Source: an uncultured Paracoccaceae bacterium (GTDB taxonomy: Bacteria > Pseudomonadota > Alphaproteobacteria > Rhodobacterales > Rhodobacteraceae). Taken from it: a stretch of DNA of 64,000 nucleotides. Where the stretch lies: the NCBI GenBank assembly GCA_937916485.1, contig CALFSV010000094.1:1-64000 (forward strand), in the 5' to 3' direction. Position numbers and translations under genes: made by a program. Of the stretch, positions 26,384 through 35,098 are shown piece after piece. The notes below the pieces were generated by a model. It did no database searches, was not told where the DNA came from, and worked only from the letters and a program-made list of their open reading frames with translations. The number at the start of each line of letters is the position of its first letter. Within the stretch, counting starts at the first letter, position 1.

Positions 26384-27402
26384 TGCGCGCCGCCATGATC
26401 GGGCTTGGCATGGTGTCGCGGACCTATGCCGACGCCTTTGCAAACTCTGACCGGGTCAGCCTGACACGCGTCTATTCCCGCAGCGCCGAGGGGCGGGCGG
26501 CCTTTCTGGCGGCGCACCCGGCCCTCGGGGCGCGCGCCGCTGAGAGTATTGCGGAAATCGCCAGCGATCCGGACATCGACTTTGTCGTCCTGACCACGCC
26601 GCCCAACGCCCGACGCGACATCGTGGCCGCGTTGGCAGAGGCGGGCAAACCCATCCTGATGGAAAAACCTGTGGAACGGACGCTCGAGGGCGCGACCGAG
26701 CTTGTGACCCTGTGCGAGGCAGCAGGCGTGCCCCTTGGCATCGTGCTGCAACACCGCGCCCGCCCTATCGTGGCGGACCTGCGGGACCGGCTTGCGGGCC
26801 TTGGCCCCCTTGTGGCGGTTGAGGTCAATGTGCCCTGGTGGCGCCCCCAGTCGTACTATGACGAGCCCGGGCGGGGCACCTATGCCCGTGACGGCGGCGG
26901 GGTGCTGATCAGTCAGGCGATCCATACGATGGACCTCATGCTCTCCCTGACCGGCCCTGTGGCCGAAGTCACTGCCATGTGCGCCACGACAGGTTTCCAC
27001 AAAATGGAAGCCGAGGATTACGTCGTCGCCGGCATGACCTTTGCCAATGGCGCCGTGGGACAACTTTTCGCCACCACCGCCAACTTCCCCGGCGAGGGCG
27101 AGACGATCACCCTGCACTGCCGCACCGGATCGGCCCGACTGGCCGCCGGTGTCTTGCGGATCGACCGGCAGGATGGCACCTCCGAGACATTGGGACAGGC
27201 GGCCAGTTCGGGCGCGGGGGCTGATCCGATGGCCTTTACCAGCGACTGGCACCGCTTTGTCATCGAAGATTTCGCCAGCGCAATGGCCGATCGCCGCCCC
27301 CCCCTTGTACCGGGCCGCACGGCGCTGGAGGTTCACAAACTGATTGCCGCAATCGAGCAGGCCGGAGCTACCGGCCAGCGCGTGGCACTAAAGGAGCTTT
27401 GA
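26383..27402 (+). CDS. Gfo/Idh/MocA-family oxidoreductase 1
   Basis: 339 residues. The N-terminal Rossmann motif is MIGLGMVS (5-12), and the family EKPVE motif near 90-94 carries the conserved lysine. The C-terminal alpha/beta domain has GGGVLISQAIHTMDL (about 170-184) with the conserved histidine. Such NAD(P)-dependent enzymes oxidise or epimerise sugars, inositols and uronic acids. It overlaps the ATPase gene and is the first of three paralogues in a row, so the locus may need several redox steps on the imported sugar. The substrate is unknown. Confidence 0.85.
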   Translation: MRAAMIGLGMVSRTYADAFANSDRVSLTRVYSRSAEGRAAFLAAHPALGARAAESIAEIASDPDIDFVVLTTPPNARRDIVAALAEAGKPILMEKPVERTLEGATELVTLCEAAGVPLGIVLQHRARPIVADLRDRLAGLGPLVAVEVNVPWWRPQSYYDEPGRGTYARDGGGVLISQAIHTMDLMLSLTGPVAEVTAMCATTGFHKMEAEDYVVAGMTFANGAVGQLFATTANFPGEGETITLHCRTGSARLAAGVLRIDRQDGTSETLGQAASSGAGADPMAFTSDWHRFVIEDFASAMADRRPPLVPGRTALEVHKLIAAIEQAGATGQRVALKEL

Positions 27403-27403
27403 C

Positions 27404-28408
27404 GTGACATTCAAACTTGGGGTCATCGGGATCGACCATGGCCATATCTTTGGCATGCTTGGAAATATGGTCGCGCAGGGATGTACCTGCGACGCCTATT
27501 GGACGGACGGCCCCGCCGTGACCGAGACCAAGTTCCGCGAGGTCTTTCCCCACCTGACCAAGGCCGACGACCGCCGTCGCATACTGGATGACCCGGCGAT
27601 CAAGATGGTCCTGATCTCGGCCGTCCCGGCGGACCGCGCCAAATTCGCCATCGAGGCGATGGAGGCGGGAAAGGACGTCATGGTCGACAAACCCGGCTGC
27701 ACGACGCTCGAACAGCTTGCCGCCATCCGCGAGGTGCAGGCCCGCACGGGGCGCATCTGGACCGTCAACTTTTCCGAACGGTTCGAGGTGCCCGCCGTCA
27801 CCAAGGCCGAAGAGCTGGTCTTTGGCGGCGCCATCGGTCGCGTCATCCAGACTGTTGGACTTGGCCCCCACAAACAGAACCTCAAGACCCGGCCCGACTG
27901 GTTCTTTGACCCGACCCGCTTTGGCGGCATCCTATGCGACATAGGCTCCCACCAGATCGACCAGTTCCTGCATTTTACCGGCTCGACCACGGCAACCGTC
28001 GCCCATGCGCTGGTCGAGAATACGACAATGCCCGACCACCCCGGCTTTCAGGACTTTGGCGAGATTGTCCTGCGCTCGGACAAGGGCCACGGCTATGTGC
28101 GGGTCGACTGGTTCACCCCGAACGGCCTGCCCACATGGGGCGACGGACGGTTGTTCATCCAAGGCACCGAGGGCCAGATAGAGCTGCGCAAATACACCGA
28201 CATCGGGCGCGCCCATGTCACCAACAACCTGTTCCTTGTGAACGGGGGCAAGAACGAGCTGATCCCCTGCGAGGATGCGGGCCTGCCCTACTTCCCCCGG
28301 TTGGCTGCCGATGTTGAGGACCGGACGGAAACTGCAGTGGGCCAGACCCACACATTCACCACCACCGAACTTGCCATTCAGGCACAGATGAAAGCCGACG
28401 GGAAATGA
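27404..28408 (+). CDS. Gfo/Idh/MocA-family oxidoreductase 2
   Basis: 334 residues from a GTG start with a clear AAGGAG ribosome site. The nucleotide-binding start GVIGIDHGHIFG departs from the usual GxGxxG: Asp-His replaces the small residues, as in a subgroup of the family. DKPG near 95 supplies the lysine, and GGILCDIGSHQIDQFL (about 175-190) the catalytic-domain histidine. It is the most divergent of the three paralogues and may act with a different cofactor mode or substrate. The last four bases overlap the next gene (ATGA). Confidence 0.8.
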   Translation: MTFKLGVIGIDHGHIFGMLGNMVAQGCTCDAYWTDGPAVTETKFREVFPHLTKADDRRRILDDPAIKMVLISAVPADRAKFAIEAMEAGKDVMVDKPGCTTLEQLAAIREVQARTGRIWTVNFSERFEVPAVTKAEELVFGGAIGRVIQTVGLGPHKQNLKTRPDWFFDPTRFGGILCDIGSHQIDQFLHFTGSTTATVAHALVENTTMPDHPGFQDFGEIVLRSDKGHGYVRVDWFTPNGLPTWGDGRLFIQGTEGQIELRKYTDIGRAHVTNNLFLVNGGKNELIPCEDAGLPYFPRLAADVEDRTETAVGQTHTFTTTELAIQAQMKADGK

Positions 28409-29463
28409 CACATAGCGTTTGCATCGTGGGGGCAGGCATCGGGGCTGCCCATCTGGCAGGCTTTGCCCAGTTGCCGGACCTCTTCACCGTTCATTCGATC
28501 TGCGATCTGGACGAGGCGCGGGGCAAGGCGCTCGCCGCCACCCAGCCCGGCGTCGGCTTTACCACCGATCTGGCCGGGGTTCTGGCGAACCCCGCGATCG
28601 ACTTCGTCGACATCTGCCTGCCGCCACACCTGCATTTCAAGGTCTGTATGCAGGCGCTTGAGGCCGGCAAGAAGGTCATCTGCGAAAAGCCCCTTGTCGG
28701 GTCGCTGGCCGAGGCTGACCAGCTTGCCGCCAAACTTGCCGAGACAGGCGGGTTTCTGTCGCCCGTCTTTCAATACCGGTTCGGGCTGGGCATGTCGCAG
28801 CTTCAGGCCCTGATGGCCGCGGGTCTGGCCGGTCGGCCCTATGTCGGCACGCTCGAAACCCATTGGGACAGGCCAGCCAGCTATTACGACATCCCCTGGC
28901 GTGGCACCTGGGCTGGTGAACAGGGCGGCGCCCTTCTGGGCCATGCGATCCATATCCACGACCTGCTGCCCGCCGTCCTTGGGCCGGTCGCGTCGGTCTA
29001 TGCCGATGTCGCCACACGGGTGAATGACATCGAGGTCGAGGATTGCGCCGCCCTGAGCATCAGGATGGAAAGCGGGGCGCTTGTCACCTCCTCCGTGACC
29101 CTGGGCTGCGCCGAGAACATCAGCCGGATGCGCCTGATGTTTGAGGGGTTCACGGTCGAATCCGATCACGCCCCCTATTCGCTGGCGGAAAAAGGCTGGC
29201 GCTTTGTCGCCCGTGCGCCCACCACCCAAAGTCAGATCGACGCGGTTCTGGCGACCGTGGAAAACCCGCCCATCGGCTACGCCGGCATGTTCACCGCCAT
29301 AGCCAAGGCACTGACGGGTGCGGACAGTGCCTATGTCACCTTGCAGGACGGGCGCAGGTCGCTCGAGTTCGTGACGGCCGTCTATGCCTCTGCCCGCGCG
29401 GGACAAGCCGTCGCGCTGCCGCTGACATCGGATCACCCGATGTATGGTGGCTGGATGCCATGA
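28405..29463 (+). CDS. Gfo/Idh/MocA-family oxidoreductase 3
   Basis: 352 residues. It opens with the Rossmann motif CIVGAGIGAAHL and has CEKPLVG near 93-99 and GALLGHAIHIHDLLP near 174-188, where the histidine cluster of the second domain sits. It is an NAD(P)-dependent sugar or uronate oxidoreductase by family; the substrate is not known. It overlaps both neighbours, so it belongs to the same operon as the ABC importer. The three paralogues are clearly different from each other and are not a recent duplication. Confidence 0.84.
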   Translation: MTHSVCIVGAGIGAAHLAGFAQLPDLFTVHSICDLDEARGKALAATQPGVGFTTDLAGVLANPAIDFVDICLPPHLHFKVCMQALEAGKKVICEKPLVGSLAEADQLAAKLAETGGFLSPVFQYRFGLGMSQLQALMAAGLAGRPYVGTLETHWDRPASYYDIPWRGTWAGEQGGALLGHAIHIHDLLPAVLGPVASVYADVATRVNDIEVEDCAALSIRMESGALVTSSVTLGCAENISRMRLMFEGFTVESDHAPYSLAEKGWRFVARAPTTQSQIDAVLATVENPPIGYAGMFTAIAKALTGADSAYVTLQDGRRSLEFVTAVYASARAGQAVALPLTSDHPMYGGWMP

Positions 29464-29494
29464 CGCCCACAGGGCCAAGGCGCGGACGCTTGTC

Positions 29495-30649
29495 ATGACC
29501 CCCCCGGCTGATGCTATGGCCGAGGGGTTTTCCTTGGCCTCCCTGATACCGCCGGGCCAAAGGCTGACATCAAAGCTGCGCACCCAGTTGCAAGGCCAAT
29601 GGCGGTCAACCCTGGCAGAGCATCTCTACGGAGACATCCCGCCACCGCCGCAAAGGATGACGGTCGAGCGGCTGCCCCTGCCCGACAGAGGGGCCGAGCA
29701 TCTGCGCCTGACTTTCCAACAGGACGACCGCCAGTTCAGCGTCGATGCCGCGCTTTGGCTGCCCCAAGACCATAGCGGCCCCCTGCCCCTGATCTGCGGG
29801 CTGGATTTTGTTGGCCCGGCAGGGGTGCTCCTGTCCGAGGCCTTCCCGCTTGATCCTGCGGCCACGATATACACCCGGCCCGAACTCGGGGCCGATGGGA
29901 CAATGACCAATACGCTGCGCGGCACCTCGGCCTACCGCTGGCCGATCCCCCTGCTGTGCGAGGCGGGCTATGCCGTGCTGGTCAGCTCTTACGGATCCTG
30001 GGCGCAAGACTGTGCGGAACGGTGGCAGGGCCACGGGGTGGCGCCCCTGATGGGAACCGACGACAGGGCAAGGGCCTTGTCCTTATGGGCCTGGGCATAC
30101 CTCCGGCTTCTGGATGCGGCCGCCACCCTGCCCGAGGTGGACGGGTCGCGGATGGCGGTGGCGGGCCATTCCCGGCTGGGCAAAGCTGCACTTTGGGCAG
30201 CGGCGAACGATTCACGGATCCGGGCGGTCTTTGCCAACCAATCGGGGTGCGGCGGGGCTGCCCCTGCCCGGCACCGGGTCGGTGAAACGCTCGCCCAGAT
30301 GGAGGCGGACTACCCGCACTGGACGCGGCCCGGCAACGGCCAGACAGCGGCGGATGACCTGCCCTTTGACCAGCACATGCTGCTGGCCAGCATCGCGCCC
30401 AGAGCGGTCTACCTTGCCTGTGCCGAAGATGACCTCTGGGCAGACCCGGTGGGCAGCTATGAAGCGCTTTGCTGCGCCTCAACAGTTTGGGGGATCGAGG
30501 ATTCCTGGCCCCATGCCGCCGCGATGTGGAGCGGGAAGCGACCCGTGGTGAAGGGTGCGCTTGGGTACCACCTGCGGCCCGGCGGGCATGACCTCTTGCC
30601 ACTGGACTGGCGGCAGGCGCTGGCGTTTCTGTCCGGGCAAATGGGCTGA
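29495..30649 (+). CDS. CE15-like glucuronoyl esterase (alpha/beta-hydrolase)
   Basis: 384 residues. The nucleophile motif GHSRLGKAALWA (serine at 226) and the following NQSGCGGAA (about 248-256) are typical of bacterial carbohydrate esterase family 15 proteins, which cleave esters of glucuronic acid. The likely catalytic histidine is in RPGGHDL (His365). No signal peptide is found, so it would work in the cytoplasm, which is odd for an enzyme of plant cell-wall breakdown but fits imported fragments. Starts at 29444, 29495 or 29516 are all possible; I chose 29495 because it follows the upstream stop. It is the last gene of the operon and converges on epmA. Confidence 0.75.
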   Translation: MTPPADAMAEGFSLASLIPPGQRLTSKLRTQLQGQWRSTLAEHLYGDIPPPPQRMTVERLPLPDRGAEHLRLTFQQDDRQFSVDAALWLPQDHSGPLPLICGLDFVGPAGVLLSEAFPLDPAATIYTRPELGADGTMTNTLRGTSAYRWPIPLLCEAGYAVLVSSYGSWAQDCAERWQGHGVAPLMGTDDRARALSLWAWAYLRLLDAAATLPEVDGSRMAVAGHSRLGKAALWAAANDSRIRAVFANQSGCGGAAPARHRVGETLAQMEADYPHWTRPGNGQTAADDLPFDQHMLLASIAPRAVYLACAEDDLWADPVGSYEALCCASTVWGIEDSWPHAAAMWSGKRPVVKGALGYHLRPGGHDLLPLDWRQALAFLSGQMG

Positions 30650-30665
30650 CCGGCGGAACGGCCGA

Positions 30666-31712
30666 TCAGGGCATGGCGACGGGCGTCCAGATCACGTCAT
30701 CAATCCGGGGGGCGCCGGTGGCCAGCATCACCAACCGGTCAAAGCCAAGGGCAATACCTGAGGCCGGGGGCATATGGGACAAGGCCGCCAGAAAGTCCTC
30801 GTCCAGCGGATAGCGCTGGCCATAGACCCGCTCCATCTCAGCCATCTCGGCGGTAAAGCGGCGGCGCTGTTCGGCGGGGTTGGTCAACTCGCCAAATCCG
30901 TTCGCCAGTTCAACGCCACAGGCATAAAGCTCAAACCGTTCAGCCACCCGGGGGTCGTCTGCGGAGGGGCGGGCAAGGGCGGCCTCGGCCACCGGATAGC
31001 GGTCAAGGATGGTCATGCGGCGCTGGCCCAGATGCGGCTCAACCAGGGTGACAAGGACAGCGGACATCATATCGGACCAGGTATCGTCGGATGCGACACG
31101 CAGACCTAGGGCCTGCATCTGGCCGCGCAGGGCAGCGGCATCCGGGCGGCCCACGGCATCCATGGTCGCCAGGAGGTCTATACCGGCAAATCGGGTAAAG
31201 GCCTCCGCCACGCTCAGACGTTCGGGAGGGGCAAAGGGATCGCAGATCCGGTCGCGATAGCGCAGCAGTGGGGATCCCGCCGCGCGGGCCGACAGGGCCA
31301 AAAGGGCGGCGCAATCCTCCATCAGGACAGTGTAGTCAGTGGCGGTGCGATACCATTCCAGCATGGTAAACTCGGGGCTGTGCAGCCCCCCCCGCTCGCG
31401 GTTGCGCCAGACATGGGCGAAGGCGGCAATCCGGGTTTCGCCCGCTGCCAAAAGCTTTTTCATCGCAAACTCGGGCGAGGTATGCAGATACATCGGATGC
31501 GGCTGGCCATCCTCTGACAGGGCCTGGGTGGAAAAGGCATGCAAATGCGCCTCGTTCCCCGGCGACACCTGCAGCGCGACCGGATCAACCTCCACAAACC
31601 CCTCGGCCGCCATCCACGCCCGGACCTGCGCCTGAATGCGGTTTCGGGCCAGTAAAAGGGGACGGCGGTCGGCATGGCGGCTCTTGTCCCACCAAGGCGT
31701 CGTTGAGGTCAT
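30666..31712 (-). CDS. epmA: EF-P lysyl/beta-lysyl ligase EpmA (GenX/PoxA)
   Basis: 348 residues. This is a truncated class II lysyl-tRNA synthetase-like enzyme without the anticodon-binding domain. It attaches (R)-beta-lysine to elongation factor P. Motif 2 (FAHVWRNRERGG, about 97-108) and motif 3 (GIALGFDRLVML, about 323-334) are intact, as is LEWYR. It is divergent from efp, its substrate, across 116 bases, a strong functional link. The aminomutase EpmB, needed to make beta-lysine, is not in the window. Confidence 0.92.
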   Translation of the reverse strand: MTSTTPWWDKSRHADRRPLLLARNRIQAQVRAWMAAEGFVEVDPVALQVSPGNEAHLHAFSTQALSEDGQPHPMYLHTSPEFAMKKLLAAGETRIAAFAHVWRNRERGGLHSPEFTMLEWYRTATDYTVLMEDCAALLALSARAAGSPLLRYRDRICDPFAPPERLSVAEAFTRFAGIDLLATMDAVGRPDAAALRGQMQALGLRVASDDTWSDMMSAVLVTLVEPHLGQRRMTILDRYPVAEAALARPSADDPRVAERFELYACGVELANGFGELTNPAEQRRRFTAEMAEMERVYGQRYPLDEDFLAALSHMPPASGIALGFDRLVMLATGAPRIDDVIWTPVAMP

Positions 31713-31828
31713 GCGGCGCGTTCTTTCGTCTGGAGATTTCGGCCAAGATGGGTTAGGGGCATCGGCTGAAAGAAGACCCTTCGGACCGGTGATTGCACCG
31801 GACCATCGGCCAGCACAAGGATACCTTC

Positions 31829-32395
31829 GTGAAAGTCATCGCTTCAAGCGTTCGAAAAGGCAACGTGATAGACATCGACGGCAAGCTCTATGTCGTCCTG
31901 AAAGCCGAGAACTTCCATCCCGGTAAAGGCACTCCTGTGACCCAGGTCGACATGCGGCGCATTTCCGACGGGGTGAAGATCGCCGAACGCTGGCGGACCA
32001 CCGAACAGGTCGAGCGGGCCCATGTCGACGACAGCGACTACGACTTTCTCTACGAGGACGGCGAAGGCTTCCATTTCATGGAGCCCAATACATATGAACA
32101 GGTCACCGTGCATCCCGATGTCGTGGGCGACCTGAAGGTCTATCTGACCGACGGCATGCGCGTCTCGCTCAAGACCCACGAAGGCATCGCCATTGCCATG
32201 GAAGTGCCCGGCAAGGTCACCGTGGAGATCACCGAGACGGAACCGGTCGTCAAAGGCCAGACCGCGTCGTCCTCATACAAGCCTGCCATGTGCTCGAACG
32301 GCTTGCGGGTTATGGTGCCGCCGCACATTGGCGCCGGAACCCGGATCGTCATCAATACCGAGGACAACTCCTACGTCGAGCGATCAAAAGACTAA
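31829..32395 (+). CDS. efp: Translation elongation factor P
   Basis: 188 residues, the normal EF-P length. It relieves ribosome stalling at proline runs. Three beta-barrel domains are expected; the modified loop HPGKGTP near residue 30-36 keeps the lysine that EpmA modifies. The GTG at 31829 has AAGGA eight bases upstream and gives the standard start [11 protein letters not shown]. The reading frame extends upstream to 31793 without a better start. A short hairpin overlaps the stop codon. Confidence 0.95.
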   Translation: MKVIASSVRKGNVIDIDGKLYVVLKAENFHPGKGTPVTQVDMRRISDGVKIAERWRTTEQVERAHVDDSDYDFLYEDGEGFHFMEPNTYEQVTVHPDVVGDLKVYLTDGMRVSLKTHEGIAIAMEVPGKVTVEITETEPVVKGQTASSSYKPAMCSNGLRVMVPPHIGAGTRIVINTEDNSYVERSKD

Positions 32396-32445
32396 GGCCT
32401 GCGGCCTTTCGGGGGCGCTGCCCCCGGCACCTTCGGTGCGCCCCC
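32394..32445 (+). terminator. Hairpins after efp
   Basis: AAGGCC-TGC-GGCCTT at 32394-32408 overlaps the TAA stop. It is followed by a larger GC-rich stem, GGGGGCG (32411-32417) with CGCCCCC (32439-32445), enclosing a smaller CACC-TTC-GGTG hairpin. Together they should end efp transcription. The right end merges into the dispersed repeat at 32439. Confidence 0.6.
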
Positions 32446-32470
32446 GGGATATTTTCAATCCAAAGAAGCA
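32439..32470 (+). repeat. Dispersed ATATTT element, copy A
   Basis: Shares the pattern GCGCCCCCGGGATATTTT followed by A-rich AAAGAAG with three other sites in the window (32491-32520 minus, 53335-53370 plus, 58051-58079 plus). It lies in the convergent gap between efp and the iron-type alcohol dehydrogenase. Confidence 0.55.
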
Positions 32471-32490
32471 GAGAGCTGGTCCTGTTATCT

Positions 32491-32520
32491 TCGGATCAAA
32501 AATATCCCCGCCGGAGGCTT
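32491..32520 (-). repeat. Dispersed ATATTT element, copy B (inverted)
   Basis: On the minus strand it reads GCCTCCGGCGGGGATATTT followed by TTGATCCGA. It faces copy A head to head across about 20 bases, so the pair can fold into a stem and may serve both converging genes. Confidence 0.6.
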
Positions 32521-32548
32521 CGACCCAAGCACTTGGGGTGACACCAGA

Positions 32549-33694
32549 TCAAAGAGCTGCCGAGAACAGCAGCCTCGTATTCTCGATCGTCATCTTGACC
32601 GGATTGCCGCCGACGCTGGGATCCTCCATCGCCATGGCCGCAAGCCAATCAAGCTGGGGCTCCTCGACCCCTAGATCCGCGAGGCCTGCCGGAATGGACA
32701 GCATCGTCCGCAGTTCCATCACCCGGGCGCGGAACCCGTCAAATCCGCCCTCGATCCCCATGTAGGCCGCCGCCTGCGCAAGACGCCCTTCGATGGCGGG
32801 ACGATTGAAGTCGAGGCAGGCAGGCATCACAACGGCATTGGTTGTGCCGTGATGCGTGTTGTAGACCGCCCCCACCGGGTGACTGAGCGCGTGGATGGCC
32901 CCGAGCCCCTTCTGGAAGGCGACTGCGCCCATGGCAGCCGCGCTCATCATATGACCCCGGGCCTCGAGGTCTGTTCCGTCGGCATAGGCCTTTGGCAGGT
33001 TTTCATTGACAAGCCGCAGCCCTTCGAGTGCGATCCCCTGGCTCATCGGGTGATAAAACGGCGAGCAATAGGCCTCGAGGCAGTGGGCGAAGGCGTCCAT
33101 GCCGGTGCCCGCCGTGATCGCCTTGGGCATGCCGACGGTCAGTTCCGGGTCGCAGATGACCACGCTGGGCAGGACCTTGGGGTGGAAGATGATCTTCTTC
33201 ACATGGGTCACGCTGTTGGTGATCACGCTGGCCCGGCCAACCTCGGACCCGGTCCCTGCCGTTGTGGGCACTGCCACGATGGGCGCGATGCCCCCGGCGT
33301 TGGCCCGCGTCCACCAGTCGCCGACATCCTCAAAATCCCACAGGGGCCGGGTCTGCCCCGACATGAAGGCGACCATCTTGCCAAGGTCGAGCCCGGAACC
33401 GCCGCCAAAGGCCACGACCCCGTCGTGCCCCCCTGCCCGATAGGCCGCCAGCCCCACCGCCAGGTTCATCTCGTTCGGGTTCGCGTCAACCTCCGAGAAC
33501 AGCGCCCGGCCAAGCCCCGCCGCGCCGAGGATGTCCAGGGCGTTCTGGGTGATCGCCATGTTTGCCAGCCCCCGGTCGGTGACCAGAAGCGGACGTGTGA
33601 TGCCGGCCTGGGCGCAGGCTTCGGGCAGTTCCTTGATCCGTCCCGCCCCGAACCGGATTGCCGTGGGGTAGGACCAATTCGCCGTCAGGGTCAT
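32549..33694 (-). CDS. Iron-containing alcohol dehydrogenase
   Basis: 381 residues, standard for family III metal-dependent alcohol dehydrogenases. NAD-binding GGGSGLD lies near 94-100. Metal ligands are visible: DPELT and AFAHCLEAY (Asp and His, about 194 and 210), then HALSHPVGAVYNTHHG (about 262-277) with two further histidines. It oxidises a primary alcohol to an aldehyde. The start overlaps the aldehyde dehydrogenase stop (ATGA), so the aldehyde product is probably passed on by the coupled partner. It is the last gene of the leftward TRAP/ligase operon. Confidence 0.88.
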   Translation of the reverse strand: MTLTANWSYPTAIRFGAGRIKELPEACAQAGITRPLLVTDRGLANMAITQNALDILGAAGLGRALFSEVDANPNEMNLAVGLAAYRAGGHDGVVAFGGGSGLDLGKMVAFMSGQTRPLWDFEDVGDWWTRANAGGIAPIVAVPTTAGTGSEVGRASVITNSVTHVKKIIFHPKVLPSVVICDPELTVGMPKAITAGTGMDAFAHCLEAYCSPFYHPMSQGIALEGLRLVNENLPKAYADGTDLEARGHMMSAAAMGAVAFQKGLGAIHALSHPVGAVYNTHHGTTNAVVMPACLDFNRPAIEGRLAQAAAYMGIEGGFDGFRARVMELRTMLSIPAGLADLGVEEPQLDWLAAMAMEDPSVGGNPVKMTIENTRLLFSAAL

Positions 33695-35079
33695 GATTTC
33701 ATCTTTCTGAAGTGGTAAGAGCGCGGCCGTGTCACCGCCTGGTAGCCGATGACAGACATTGCCCCGCCCCGGCCTGTGTCCTTGCATCCGGTCCAGCAGA
33801 CGGCCGGATCGACGTAGTCGGCCCGGTTGAGGAACACCGTCCCGGTCTCGATCCGCCGTCCCAGCGCCATCGCCTTGTCCGGGTCACGGGTCCAGAGGCT
33901 GGCCGTCAGACCGTAGGGCGAGTCGTTCATCAGGGCGAGGGCTTCTTCGTCGTCCTTGACCGGCATAATGCCGACCACCGGACCAAAGCTTTCCTCGCGC
34001 ATCACCCGCATGTCGTGGGTTACATCGACAAGGATCTGGGGGGCGAGATAGGCCCCTCCATCGTCGGCGGGAAAGAGGGCGGGGTCGATCAACGGTTTCG
34101 CCCCCTGTGCCACCGCTTCGGCCACCTGGTCGCGCACGGTGCGGGCAAAGCGCACATTGGCCATCGGACCCAGCGTTGTTTCCGGGTCGAAGGGGTTGCC
34201 CAGTTTCAGGGCGCTGACCCAGGCGACTGCCTTTTCAACGAAGGCGTCATAGAGGCTGTGATGCACATAGACCCGTTCGATCCCGCAGCAGCACTGGCCC
34301 GAGTTGAACATGGCCCCGTCCATCAGTACATCGACCGCCCAGTCAAGGTCGGCGTCGGCCATGACATAGCCGGGGTCCTTGCCCCCAAGTTCCAGCCCAA
34401 GGTTGGTGAAGGTCCCGGCGGCGGCCCGTTCGATGGCCTGCCCGCCGCCGACAGAGCCGGTAAAGTTGACAAAGCCGAAGGCGCGGGAGGCAATCAGCCG
34501 CTCGGTTCCGGCGTGGTCCAGAACGATGTTCTGGAAGATCCCATCGGGCACCCCCCCTGCCTGAAACGCCTCGGCCAGGACCTCGCCCACGAGAATCGTC
34601 TGGCTGGCATGTTTGAGGATGACGGCGTTGCCGGCCACCAGCGCTGGGACGATCGTGTTCAGCGCTGTCAGATAGGGGTAGTTCCAGGGGGCGATTACAA
34701 AGACCAGGCCCTGTGGCGCCCGTTCGATCCGCCGCTCGAACCCGTCCGAGCTTTCGGCGATATCGGGGGCGAGCGCCTTTTCGGCGATGGACATCATGTA
34801 GTCGGCCCGTTCGTTGACCCCACCAAACTCGCCGCCAAAGCGGGTTGGCCGGCCCATTTGCCAGGCCAGCTCTTCCACCGCCCGGTCTGACATTGCGTTC
34901 AATGCCGCAATGCTTGCTTTCACTTTTTCAATGCGGGTGGCAAGAGGCAGATCCGCCCATGCCGGCTGTGCCGATTTTGCCTTTGCCACACAAGCGTCTG
35001 CCTCTGCTTCGGAAAGGACGGCACGCGTGGCGTAGACGCTGCCGTCGACGGGCGAAACGCATTCAATTGTCTTTGTCAT
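33691..35079 (-). CDS. NAD(P)-dependent aldehyde dehydrogenase
   Basis: 462 residues. Catalytic Cys lies in NSGQCCCG (about 265), general-base Glu in LELGGKDP (about 232), and the cofactor loop in FTGSVGGG (about 208). It oxidises an aldehyde to the acid. It sits between the glutamine-synthetase-like ligase and the alcohol dehydrogenase, as in pathways where an amine is first gamma-glutamylated and then oxidised. Three cysteines in a row at the active site are mildly unusual. The gap of 19 bases to the ligase gene supports one operon. Confidence 0.9.
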   Translation of the reverse strand: MTKTIECVSPVDGSVYATRAVLSEAEADACVAKAKSAQPAWADLPLATRIEKVKASIAALNAMSDRAVEELAWQMGRPTRFGGEFGGVNERADYMMSIAEKALAPDIAESSDGFERRIERAPQGLVFVIAPWNYPYLTALNTIVPALVAGNAVILKHASQTILVGEVLAEAFQAGGVPDGIFQNIVLDHAGTERLIASRAFGFVNFTGSVGGGQAIERAAAGTFTNLGLELGGKDPGYVMADADLDWAVDVLMDGAMFNSGQCCCGIERVYVHHSLYDAFVEKAVAWVSALKLGNPFDPETTLGPMANVRFARTVRDQVAEAVAQGAKPLIDPALFPADDGGAYLAPQILVDVTHDMRVMREESFGPVVGIMPVKDDEEALALMNDSPYGLTASLWTRDPDKAMALGRRIETGTVFLNRADYVDPAVCWTGCKDTGRGGAMSVIGYQAVTRPRSYHFRKMKS

Positions 35080-35098
35080 TTATTCAACTCCAGGGCGG

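Noticed and set aside
26383..29463. Three Gfo/Idh/MocA genes as a recent tandem duplication
   Set aside because: Their motifs and sequences differ strongly from one another, so they diverged long ago.
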